Part shown: piece by piece, positions 24,201 to 36,200 of the stretch | Layout of the letters: the number at the start of each line of letters is the position of its first letter | How positions within the stretch are numbered: the first letter of the stretch is position 1 | NCBI RefSeq assembly: GCF_002443255.2 | Contig: NW_019211457.1 | Span: forward strand, 15,300,374 to 15,364,373 | Reading direction: 5' to 3' | From: Varroa destructor | Lineage: Eukaryota; Arthropoda; Arachnida; Mesostigmata; Varroidae | DNA length: 64,000 bases | Made by a program: the position numbers and the translations under genes | Notes under the pieces: model-generated | What the model saw: the letters and a program-made list of their open reading frames with translations, nothing else | The model's database searches: none | What the model was told of the DNA's origin: nothing

Positions 24201-25200
24201 CGGTTGAATTAATTAACACAACCTACACATGAACGATCAACTGAAAGCGGTATCGATGCTCGATTATGTTTGTTTATCCGAAAAGGATAAGCCCGTTATT
24301 TGTCTAGATATACTTGAGTCCGAAGCAGTCCAAGAAAAGAAGCGTCTATTGAGAAATGCTTCAGTGCGGTTGATGCTCTGGACTGATTGATAATGAATAC
24401 ACGATCATAGATACGGAGCACAGCCTAACACAGGAATAAATTAAAAAAAAAAAACTGTGATAACTAGGAGCAGCAATTGCGTTATCAGTAGTATGCATCA
24501 CATAACACGCAAGCACAGACACCCATGCGTGCACCAACTTAGGTATAGGTAGACAGTAAAAGATACAAGGCTCAGGAATAGCGGCAGATGGTTGGCCCAA
24601 CTTGATGAGGACTCGATGGGAATCAAGGCACAGGGCAACGTCCACTTTAATCGAAAACACAGCAATTTTGACGAAAACTGTTAATCGAATTTGACATCAA
24701 GTACTTAGTTTTGAAGAGACTCCACGAACACTGTGCACAAATGTGCTGTATTAATAAACTGTGCTCTAGGAAGTGTTGTAATTCGTTCGGTTTTGCTTTG
24801 TTTGTGACGTTGCCCGAAGATGATTGACTGGCCATACCAACACGTGTTGGAAATACCTTTAATTGCGTATGCGTGGTTAAGGTGAAAAGCTCAGCTGGAT
24901 CAGCATGGATTGCGTTGCCCGTGTCAAGTGGAATGTGACTGAGTGTGATTGTTATGATATAAAAATCTTGTTGTTGTGATCTGAACATACTGGCAGTATT
25001 ATTTTGTTATAGGCGATAGGAAAAACATCAAGCGGACGAGGAAGACTGTCAATACTGTCAGGTGCGTCTTGTTAGTCATACGATCTACGGACCTTGGACT
25101 TGTTGTTTAATCCAGCAGTTACCACCTCGTGCTGGCAAGAGCATACTGTCTGACAGAGAAACGCGCATATCCGTCCATTCTGCGTGGTTAGCTAGATGAA
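21287..25200. other. non-coding stretch, includes one copy of a diverged repeat
   Basis: Contains the rest of the CpG-rich patch (to about 21700, with TG-rich sequence near 21560) and the left copy of the repeat described separately (23240-23520). ORFs at 23935-24135 (+) and 24361-24988 (-) lack recognisable domains. Confidence 0.4.
23240..23520 (-). repeat. diverged repeat, copy B
   Basis: Aligns in order with 39855-40125: both share a CTTAG-N3-TGGACGAA-CCC block, CCT-N-AAATCGA, and GGCTCAAAAAGCCATT, followed by a similar AT-rich tail. On the minus strand the first block can encode GIRPVLRD, close to GVRPALRD in the other copy, but a stop follows at once and the splice acceptor is lost, so this copy looks dead. 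Confidence 0.5.
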
Positions 25201-25224
25201 AGTTGGAAAGACGCCTAATGGAGT

Positions 25225-25350
25225 TGCGCTTAAAAGACAGAACCGCTGCGTCAGTCTGTTCGGTTCAGTTAGCGGAAAGTATTTCGGACCGCCTGAAGCA
25301 GTCGGAGCTCAATCGAGTGCCGGACGGACGATATGAATAAATTAACTGTG
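25225..25350 (+). promoter_or_regulatory. possible core promoter and leader exon
   Basis: A TTAAAAG box at about 25230 is followed by two initiator-like sites, TCAGTC (25251) and TTCAGTT (25264), G+C-richer sequence with GGAC motifs, and a GTAAGA donor at about 25350. It could be the first exon of the downstream plus-strand adiponectin receptor gene. This rests on motif spacing alone. Confidence 0.2.
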
Positions 25351-28300
25351 TAAGATTATGTTAGGTTAGAAAGATGTGCTGTACTTCTATGCAAAACATG
25401 ACATTTAGACTTATATATCATGCAGTGCTATTATTGTTCTTGTTCGTGCTGTGAACTCAATCTAGTTTAGTTTATTATAAGATACGAAAAAATATCCCAA
25501 GTTTTAAATTATGCTCATAGGATGTACTACGAATACGAGTTCAGCAGTGCGCAGTCGGAAAATGGTCCGTAAGCGATAGCACCGAAGCAATGCGTGTGTT
25601 TAAGAGGTAGACGTGATTCATTTCTGGCGGAAAACAGCCGTCTGATGCGATAATGGTGATGATGATAACGCGATTCCGCACGGAAAACCTAAAACATTTA
25701 TTTAATAAAGTGCCTAAGCATGTATAGCAAATGGTGTTAACCTAATGTCTTCGGTTGATGGTCGTCTGCCGACGGTCAGAATAAATTATATCATCATGAG
25801 GCTGGTATGAAATTATGGACTAAGTTGTCAAAAAAACAGCGATATTGCAGACAGGCTTCTTTGGCTAGTAGTAAAGTCAGTATACGATCTAGGAATAATA
25901 ATCCCATCATGTGGGTTTATAAGTTAGGGGTTCTACTACAGTTGTAGTAAAATTTATTCTTTCTGTGTTTATTTGTTTTTATCTGTTCTGAGTTAAGTAA
26001 GCTACGTACGATGATTTTTGTGCTATGAGTTACAAAATCTTACGGGTCATATCGTATCTATTGGATACCTTTGTATAGATAAATCGCTTTTTTTTTTCAG
26101 TAAGGGCTGAAATTTCCTTTCATCGAAACCATCTTCCTTATGCCATTTTTTGTTGTCACAGTGATGACTGAAGTGAAGATTGATAAGTGAAGAAATGATT
26201 ACTTAATTAAACTTGTTGACACTCACTGCTCGACAGCGTCGATTTCAATAATTTTATCTCAGTTGTCTAGTACAAGTAATAACTTTCTCCTTTTGGATAA
26301 ACCAGCACGAAAAATGTTCGTTGAGCGACTAATTGCTTCGATATTAACAACATATTATGGCAGAAAAGGCTGTTTTTTGCTGGTGATAGTCAACGTTTTG
26401 TTGAAAAGGATAATTGTCGATCGGCTTGTGGGTATCTACGGGACGGACAAGTAACTGATGCAGAGGAATCGAGCGCGCGGACGGGTAGAATTGACTATTT
26501 AGTGCTCCAGTGTCCGGAGTTTTTGACTGGGTGAGACCCAAATATTTGTCAGGCACATGTAACCGTAACAAATATTTGTAATTCAGTAGGAGGCAATTGA
26601 TGGTTTGATGGGAAAAAAAAGAGGAACTATTAGATTTGTCAGAAAATGTTTAGCAGGTGAGCGGAACGGAACTGTAAGAGGTTCGATTTCACACGTGTAT
26701 TTCAATTCGTGATCAATAATTTTGCTGACCGTTTTTTTGTCTGCGGATTCGCTCGACAACGCAGTGCCTTATAGCAAGCAGTTTTAAACCTTATGTTCCT
26801 TTTTCTATATCGGTTACTAGTGGGAAAACAATCAGAATTAAGTGTGGTTGAAAGTGAATGCGTTTTGAAGGCTTCTGTTTGTGGGTGTATGCAATGTCTA
26901 CTTTTTCAAGCGTTTTTTAACATCAGAGTGCTCTGTATATCGCTCGCACAATGGTACGTTATGCCTGTACCCATTACTTCGCACAATTTTCGAATGTGCA
27001 GATGTAGCAAATGAAATGTAACACCCGCATCGCGTTACGAGTAAATACTATTTAAAGGAAGTGTCTTCAAATAAATAGGCAGCCCCTTCCAAACTTCGTC
27101 TCCAAAGTAAATAGGCTATTAGTCTGATTAGGTTGGTCCTACTTATGTCACATCAATTAAGGCTTGATTCTCGTTACTGCCATTCTGGTACCACACGTAC
27201 AAATCAAATACCAATGAAGTATATCGCGACCATTCATGAAGGGCCTTCCGTATTAAGGGCACACATCCCTACTAAGCAAAGCGCAATAAGACTTCATACA
27301 AGGCGAGATCTGCTGCGTTATCTTACGAGGGGACGCTGTAAGTACGGGCCCTGATATCGTACAAATAATTTAATCTACAACTAAATCGCCAGCTGGCTCA
27401 TTCGGAAACTACAGAATGGTCTGTAGCGCTCGGAGAAATACGAGTCTAGATTTTGCCTGGCCCTTGTACAGGTTATAGACAATGCGTTCATTACTGTTGT
27501 TCCGCTTGGAATCAACGGCGTAACTTTTTGTCGTTTTCTTACATAGCAGATCTAGTCGACCTGACTACATCTGTGACGTTTCATCTAATCGATAACATAA
27601 TAATCGCAAAGCTTCAGAAGCAAATGGCAAGGATTTATCGTCGACCTTAATCAGAAAGGCTAATCAAGGCAAACTTAGGTACAAACAATAAAAGAACGAA
27701 ATCATCCTGTAAGGCACCCATAGTTACGTTGTTGTGAAAGACGTAAATTCGATTTTTTTTGTCTATTAAAGCTCAATAATGCTTTTTACTCTACAACTAC
27801 ATACGTGACATTCTAGCATAAATTCTTTTTAAAGGAACATATATGATGATGGAAGAAAACTTAAATAGGCACCAAAAAAATGAAGCCTATTTTTTTCTGC
27901 TGAAAATCGTTTCTGGTCACATTGACTTTCAGTTAGCATGATACGATGGTATATAAATGCTTGCATTATACTGTTAGTAGCGCTACTTCAGTACTAGTAT
28001 CAAGACTCAACTAATTAAGATGCCAGTCATGCTTCAACCTGAGAATATAACACGCTGCGATTGATTTCTTTGAATTAATGGGAGTTGTATAATTGATAGG
28101 CTAAGCTTTTCAAGGTTGTGTTTTGTGTGGTCGGCTTGCTCGAAATCCTATGGATCGACCGCGACGATTTAGTTGGCAGAAAAAATAAGTTACCTTTTGC
28201 GTATCGCCGTATAACACCCATTTCACTGAGACTTGCATTATACTAAATCGTACCGCAAGCTTACTGAATAAGTTACTTCGGACGTGTGACAGTAGCATAT

Positions 28301-28756
28301 TAACGCCTAGGTGATAGGCGGTTATCTCAATTTGCCTGTTACTGTTGCTTGAGAAATCAAGTACGGCTTTATTAATTTTAGCAAGGAAGGTTCTGTAAAT
28401 GAATTCAGTGCAATCCCGTTGTTTTCATGAGAATTACGTAATATGAGAAGCTGGGCTCTAATTATAATTATATTTGCCACCATCATATAAGAGCACTGTT
28501 GGTAAAAAGCTAAAGCAAATTATGGAAGCAATAACCAACGTATTTTGTCTATACAGCTGTGAATTCAGATTGAACACATTTGAACTGAGTGCCAATATTG
28601 AGCTAATTTGTGGAACTTAGCCGGATTCTATTGGACAAGTTCGGCCACATACAGCCTGGCGAACAACTTATCTAGGTAATTTACATAATATTGGGGACTG
28701 CTTTCAACCACCTTAGTCTAACATTTTACTTCACTGTTTTTTCATTTCTTTCACAG
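25351..28756. other. non-coding stretch before the AdipoR gene
   Basis: No supported gene. If the promoter at 25225 is real, this is intron 1 of the receptor gene. ORFs at 26793, 27133 and 27453 (+) look like chance. Confidence 0.4.
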
Positions 28757-28969
28757 TTTGCATCTTAAAGGACAACCCAAGATGTGACGGCCCATGTAAC
28801 ACTTCACTTCAACGTGTTCTTACGTTGTTAATTAAAACTAGTTAATTCTTCGCAGCAACCCTGGCCAACATTTCATTCTGGGCCCGAAACAGAGGTCAGC
28901 GTTACTACGTTCCTCATTCCTCCACACAAAAGCAAAACTCAAAAAATTCTCTCCGTTACTTGCATCATC
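28757..28969 (+). promoter_or_regulatory. candidate 5' leader of AdipoR with two start-stop elements
   Basis: A strong acceptor (tttctttcacag) ends at 28756. Within 45 nt come ATG-TGA (28782-28787) and ATG-TAA (28794-28799), and no further ATG occurs until the main start at 28970. Another acceptor (ttcttcgcag, about 28855) could exclude both elements. Confidence 0.3.
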
Positions 28970-31900
28970 ATGTCACTGCCGAGCCGAGAAGGAACTTCAT
29001 CAGCGGTGCTAGAGTCTTCTTCAACGTACCGCCGAAACAGCAGTGACGACATGGAGATCCGAAGACGTTGTATTACGGTGCTAAACAATGATCTCGATGC
29101 TGACCTTGGCATGTTTGACGACACAGTAAGCTGTTTGTCGGATCCGCACGTGTTCGCGCCACCTGGAACGCCACAGGAAGATGCTTCTGGTACGTATTAT
29201 TTGCAACATCTCGTAGTGTAGCATTGCCGCCCTTGACCTAACACACAGGACTGTAGTGGTCCACAGATTAAGGGTGCATGTAAATGTTGCTATATAGCGA
29301 TGCCCGAGTCGAAATATTACGCGCGAAGAGGTGCTAATAATGATGGAACGTTTGGTATTGACAGTAATGAATGCAAAAAGGGAAACCAACACGAGCAAGA
29401 AGATATCTCTAGGAGCATTGTGGTCGCTACTACTTAACCTTGACCACGGGTAATTATACTGGCGGTGACGTTTTTACATTCTTCATGGTGTTCGAGATTA
29501 CTTGCAGTACATATTTAGCGGGCTGTTTATCGTTTGTTAGGCTTCGTAAAAAAAGAAAGCTTACTCTTCAGGTCGTAATTTTGGGTACTATGGACAGATA
29601 GAATCCTTAGCCAAGTCTACTTTGCACATAACAATGAATTTATGGTTTATTAACTCAGATAAAAGACATTTGGTGGATTTCAGGTTTTACTGCAGACGCT
29701 TGCAAAAAACTAACTTTGTAAAATTGGCTTGGCGGTTCAATTTCACCTTATATACTCGAAACAAACGGAAACAGCGTGTAAAAACACTTAGCATACCTTC
29801 AGTCGTGCTTATATATTCAATTTTAGTGGTTAATTCACATCAGTGTTATCGAATTCTCTAATTTTTTTTACTCATACCGTTATTAAAATACCAACCACTA
29901 CTGATATTAGTTTTAAATAAGCTTTACTTATATCGTAATTACAGAACTTTACAAAATCCGAGGGACATTTGTGGGAACCAAAGTGAATGCGCCATTTAAA
30001 GATATGATTTACTTACTATATGTCAGATATTCTAACAACCTTCTGCCTGATGTTTGAAGGCTATGGGTAAAGCCTATAATCCAACCAGTCTCACTATAAG
30101 TCTAGCCCCAAAAAAGCTCCAAACAAGCGCAATTCCCTACATAACGGTACATCGTTAGTCTTTGTTTGAATCTGGTTTCTCTATAAATTTTATTATTTTC
30201 ATTTTATTTTGCAGACGATGATACTAACCTGGACTCGGATGACATTGTCTCGTCGTCGGATGTCGATGGCTTGAACCTCCCGCAGCGTGCAGCCGAGCAG
30301 GCCGAACAACTCATGCGAAAGGTTCTTGACGAAGCGGAGCAGGCTGAACAGCTCGTACTTAAGGTACAAGAGGTCAATTCGCCTCAGATCTTGGTTATAT
30401 CATAATATACTACATTTGCATTGAGATAGGCCTATTTTACCCGGCAGTCATTAATTACCTATAACATGCTTCCATACATCTACAATAATTTAATGATCTT
30501 TATTTGACAAATAAGTATGCGTGCGACGGCTGAGAGGCCGTTTCTATTTCTGCTGGTACACTATAGTAAGGTATTGCCTCCTTTGTAAAATAAGCGTTCG
30601 ATAACACGCTTAACCTTTTTATTGGCTATATACCAGCCCGCAGAAACGCTTCCAATTTTATGTATCAGGGGAATCAAGTACCACTCAAGGAGTTTCAAAT
30701 TGGTTGATTAGAATTCAGACGTTAGCCCGCTAAGCTTTGAAGATATACTTAAAAAATGTGTGTTTTTTTTCTATACTTCTATAGATTTACTGTTTAATCA
30801 GTTATTAACTCCTCTGTTTAGTTTTGCTGGGTCCGCAAATTTTGATTTAAAAAGAAAATTATTTTTATTTATTTTTGTTATTTTCGAAAATGCGACAATA
30901 TACTTCTTTAAAATCTGATTAGCATACGCAATGTATAAAATAAAATACGTATGCTTGTAAAACGTAGTCAATGTGCATTTTTTAAGAACATTATTCAACA
31001 GCAGTTTTCCTCTGGCGGGATGTAAACTTTCAACTTTGGAGCACAAAAAGCTTTTTTGCTATGCTATTTTATTCGTCGAATGACTTCTTTGTTAGGTATT
31101 TGCTAATATAACACTAAAAGTTGCATCCAATAGCCTTTTCACCGATGTTTATCTCATTTCACCATTATTTCAGGTATTGGAAGAGGCTTGGAAGGTGTGC
31201 CACTTTAGCTCGCTGCCTCAGTGGCTACAGGATAATGACTTCCTGCATCGAGGTCACCGTCCACCCCTTCCGTCGTTCTCGGCCTGTTTCCGCTCCATCT
31301 TTCGAATTCACACAGAGACTGGAAACATTTGGACACATCTACTGGGCTGTTTGTGGTTTCTTGGCATTGCCATCTACTTCCTAGCACAGCCCTCGGATTA
31401 TCTACAATGGCAGGTGTGTGGAATGATAATGCTGTAAAGGGCGACGGGCTGACAATTTTCCCTCTGCTCCCATATAAATTGGGTTGTATTTTGTTCGTGC
31501 GCGTATGCAAGCTGGTGTCCAAACATTAGATTAATGGCGAATGATTATTGATTCGTAGGAAAATGTCTATAGTGTGCAGAGGTCTTCAATACGTGATAGG
31601 AATCATAGAAGTATCGTTCTGTATTTTGTTAGCAGCGGCCAACTAGACATGCAATATTTATGCTAAGAAATGCATTAAAATAGAGAATTGTCCACCGCTA
31701 GAGCGTTCTAGTACACTGAGAGATAATTATTATGTGTTTTACTCGTTTAGCATTTAATCAGCGTTTAATTAAAAACATGACTAAACACGCACAGTGATTT
31801 TTATGATAACATTTGTCCTTTGGTCTTGATTATGCAAAGGATGGACATCTGGCACAGTAGAAATCAAAAATATAAGGCACCAGTTAAAAAGTACTCGAGG

Positions 31901-34900
31901 TATATTGTTGGATAACCTGTTGACTGCTTACATTTTTAGGAAAAACTGGTATTTGCAACATTTTTTACGGGTGCGATCCTCTGCATGGGCATGAGCTTTG
32001 CGTACCACACGGTATCCTGTCATTCCGAACAAGTTGGAAAACTTTTTTCAAAGTAAGTGCAGCTAGCAAGGAAAAAGTGATAGATTTTATATAGTTTCTC
32101 ATTTATTAATTACATTGAATTCATATATGAGTCCAGTTTTAATCCGCTATTTCCAAACCCAATTTATATCGTTTTAGTTGTGGTAGTATGTGCAAGACCA
32201 AGGTGATTCAATTGGCATGAAATTCCGAATTAGTCGAGTGGGTTTTTGTTAGCCGCAACCACTTAACTAAAGTTGATGCCGCAGAAACTTTGTTCTTAAA
32301 AGAGCACGGGTTTGTTACGAAATTAAGGAATTGGAATGTCGATATCAAAGCTTGTAAGTAATAATTATTTAGTCAAAAGTCCCACACATCGTACCTAGTC
32401 ATTACGTTTGCTAATGTCATAATAATGTTTACATTTTCGAAATCATTTTATCAGGTAGCTAATACGCTTGATTATAAACACACTAGCCGCAAGTTTGTTA
32501 ATTGTCAAAGGTGTGCAGTCAGAGACGGCGCAGTTTTCATCTTCGACAATATAATGCATACACTCTGTTTGGTTAGATTTTATCAATCGCAGACTCGCTC
32601 AAGCAATGGATAATACTCTAATTGGCGGAATGGCACGTAATAGTGGTAAATTTCGCATCCGCACCATGAAACAAAATCACTGACTTTTTCTACTAAGCAT
32701 AAGCAATTCTAATAGAACTGATGTTCCAGATAGAATGATGTGCGGGGCTCGTAACCTCAACGTTTGGTTTTGGTGAAGCCCTTGATTCTTATAGCCGTAA
32801 TTGGCAGCTAGCTCTAAAAAAATTCTTTGTACCCTGTATGGTGAAAATCTTAAGGTTTTTTGGCGGTATTATCGAACATAACTGGATGCAGAGTGAAAAT
32901 CTAAAACATTCAGGCAGGTATTGTAAGTATATGTATCTCTCAGACACGGCCTAAAGACGGTTCATTAACGTTACAGAGGGATGATTAGTGAAAGCTACCA
33001 GTTCGATTCATAATTCTGCGCATACAGGCGTCAAATCAAACTATAAAATGTTCTACATATGATCAATCTTGTTCAATAATCAATATCAATCATATATTTA
33101 CATTTGACCAGCGTATGATCTTAAGGCGCTGTCAGATTATGCATGTGCACTATTGAACTTCCGTCAAGTACATACAAGTCGGTTTATGATAACATCACAC
33201 AGTTACATCTAGGTTCGGCTCTTGTCTACATTGGTTACCTTTGGTTACTACTACATTGGTTAGTCGTTTTTATCATAACTACTCTCCTTGTGACTCCCTC
33301 GTTTAAATCTACCTTTATCTCTTTCATAAATAATATCAGGTTCAGCTTCACTACGTGAACGGTAAAGTTCCCAGTTATGTGCCTGATCGGCTTCATCGAG
33401 GGGCGAAGTCGCGCGATACCATCGACAATCGGTTAATGGCTCATGGACCATGTATTGTAACCAATCCTTATTTCATCTGTAATCTTATTGCTAGTCGGCA
33501 CACTCAGTTGGTTGTCTCAACAACAGGGTATGGCGCGACACGACTCAAAACAGGCTCACGCCTCTACAAAATGTTTTCGATGACAGCGAGTTTGTGTGCA
33601 TATACCGAACCCTTGTCCCCTTGTGCTACGGTCCCCGATGATGTCTACGAGAACTAGTTGACCTGCTAATGCTACCACTGTTTTCGACAGCTATGTTTGT
33701 AAGTCGTTTCTGTGTCCCGAAATATTTGATCGCGATTATATCGATCGGAAGAGCATACAAAGGAAGATCGAACGGTGAACGCGAGAGATAAATAGTGAAA
33801 AAAAGATGTATCGAAACATCTTGCGCATTTAGGTGAACTGAATTGTTAATTCAGTCGGTGTCTTATTAAATGTCCTCGAGGTAACTGTAACAGGGGTGCA
33901 CGCTAAAACGACTCGGTCATTTGGTAAGATGGCTGATCATTCTAAACATATGTTAACTACAGATCTAAAAAGACTATGGGTTTATTCAGTCGACGGTTTT
34001 TGTACGTCTAGGTTGAACTGGTAGAGGAGGAAAAAATAAGGTCGTGCATTGTTTTTCTGAAATGTTTCTATGTCAAAAACAATTGATCTAGACACTGCTA
34101 TTCGAACTATACATTCAGATTAATAACTAAACATGAATAAAAACATGTTGACAATGCTTTCATCTGACGTGGCTTAAAGTAGTCTAGAAAGCCTACTACT
34201 GCCAAAATCCTGAAATTTTTATATGATCAAATAATTTGGGCCATATTCTTCGAAAAATGATTGGTTAAATCACAGATCATCTGCTATGATGTTAGCTAGA
34301 TAGAAAGACGATTTTATTTGCGTGTGCTTATTTGCATGAGCTATATATATTTGCCACGATCCCCAAGTCGATGCAATGAATCTAGAACGTGCGCCATCAA
34401 TTGCTTAACCTATTTGTACATCGGCTTTGCGTTTATTTCAGATTTGACTACTGTGGCATTGCGCTGCTAATCATCGGATCATTCGTGCCGTGGCTCTATT
34501 ATGGTTTTTACTGCTCGTTCCAGCCGAAGCTCGTCTACCTAAGCGTCGTCATCGTTCTCGGAATCACTGCCGTTGTCGTGTCATTATGGGACAAATTCGG
34601 CACTCCTAAATACCGACCGCTGCGCGTTGGTGTGTTGTCTATATTATAGCTGTTAATATTTCTATTATTGCTGATTGTCGTTCTGTTACGGATTAAGTCA
34701 CGCAGGATTGTTCTTAAGAGGTAACGGCGTAGAGAGGGTGGCGTGAGATGGTTGATTATTTAGATGCGAAATGATAGAAATGGCTATTGAAAAGGTATTG
34801 TGAGTGGGGCCGATTGGGTCCTCGTAGCCAAAGTCGGCGTTCTTCCGTTTATTTGATTCTAACACGAAAGTTATTATTAATCCGTCCTGGGCGCCTTTTT

Positions 34901-36200
34901 TTTCTATTAGCACAGCTAGACCGGTGCTAGATACTATCCTTTCTGTTTAGCAATCGCACGAACCTTTAGTGTAGGACAAGCGAGAACCTCATCAGTTAGA
35001 TTAGAGAACAGAATTAGTTCAATTGTTCATTTTTCTAGCATTTAATTTTAGCGTGCTTGAGTGCGTTTTTACGTAAAATAACGTTCACATATTCCTGTTC
35101 AGTTAGCAACTGCTGGAGATTGTCAAATATTCCATCAGCAACACAAAGCCGAGAGTAACCACGTAGAAAAGAGCTGGGAACAAATATCTGCAGTATAGAT
35201 TCTTTAGACGTCACGCAAGCTTCCACCCAGACTACACTTTTCTCTAGGTTTATATTAATAGAACCCATATGGCGTGACGTTCAATAAATGACGACTAACT
35301 TTCAATGACTGAAGCTATTTGTTCCATCTCCTAGCTATTTTTAACTTTTTTTTAACATGACCTTATACGCATTTATGGTATCAGACTGAAATGACTACAC
35401 ATAAAGAACTTCGTAGATATTGTAAAGACATGTACACATTATAAGCACGCATAGATTCCAAATAACTTGACTCGATCAACAGACGACGGCGACTATTGTT
35501 TAACAACAAAATAGGATACGCTACGATAACCGCAACCGATTAAAAACCATGTATATTTAACAATAAAAACAAAATGATTTTGCTTTTCTCTCAGAACGCA
35601 GTTACACTTTCACATCGAGCGTTTGTCACATACTGTATTTTGCTTATCTATGTCGTTATTGTAGGCGTGTTCACGGGCTTCGGATTGAGCGGCGTGATTC
35701 CTGCTGTGCACTATATCTACTCGAAAGGCTTAATTTCAGCGTTTTCGCACGCCTCGTTCGGCTGGCTTTGCCTAATGGCCTTCCTCTATATTCTTGGCGC
35801 AGCACTGTACGCCCTACGTGTTCCTGAGAGATGGTTCCCAGGAAAGTGTGACATTCTGGTTTGTATCTACGCTCAGTCGTGAAAGCCGTGTAACTGACAT
35901 ATATAGTCCACTGTCTTAATTTCTGTGTCTGTTTCGTGCCCCTTCAGATCTTGCTCAATAGAAAATCTCTTCTTACGGTAGTAATTTCGCGCTCAACAGT
36001 AATTAACACATCTCAATAATGGCAAATATCGTTTGTTCGTGTTTCGCTGTTTGCAGTTTCACAGCCATCAACTATTCCATATTCTAGTGATAGCTGCGGC
36101 ATTCGTCCACTATCACGGAATAACCGAAATGGCTATGAGCCGGCTTAGTATGGGACAATGCGACGAACTCGGGAACACCCCGAAGGTCATCACGTACTAG
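28970..36200 (+). CDS. AdipoR: adiponectin receptor protein (PAQR family seven-helix receptor)
   Basis: Membrane receptor of the progestin and adipoQ receptor family, with roles in lipid and energy metabolism. Seven coding exons with consistent phases: 28970-29189, 30215-30363, 31174-31413, 31940-32052, 34442-34629, 35665-35858, 36057-36200, giving about 415 aa. The N-terminal 120 residues are acidic and cytosolic. Next come LPQWLQDNDFLHRGHRPPLP, then SIFRIHTETGNIWTHLLG leading into helix 1. The residues that bind the catalytic zinc in human AdipoR are kept: the first His of AYHTVSCHSE and both His of FHSHQLFH, plus the Asp of SKFDYCG. Further helices are GIALLIIGSFVPWLYYGFYC, LSVVIVLGITAVVVSLW, the GFGLSGVIP segment and the last helix ILVIAAAFVHYHG. 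The protein ends NTPKVITY, then TAG. The start is the first ATG of an exon after two minimal start-stop elements. No AATAAA lies close after the stop, so the 3' UTR may be long. Confidence 0.94.
32053..34441. other. large AdipoR intron 4
   Basis: A 2.4 kb intron. A 100-codon open frame at 33355-33657 lies behind an AG at 33339, but including it as an exon would put a stop in the AdipoR frame, so I treat it as intronic. Confidence 0.6.

Noticed and set aside
24361..24988. Two minus-strand ORFs (99 and 113 codons)
   Set aside because: No motifs, and the two frames do not join with consistent splice sites.
33340..33657. Possible cassette exon in AdipoR intron 4
   Set aside because: Joining it to the upstream exon (phase 2) gives a stop after a few codons, and the product does not resemble PAQR proteins.
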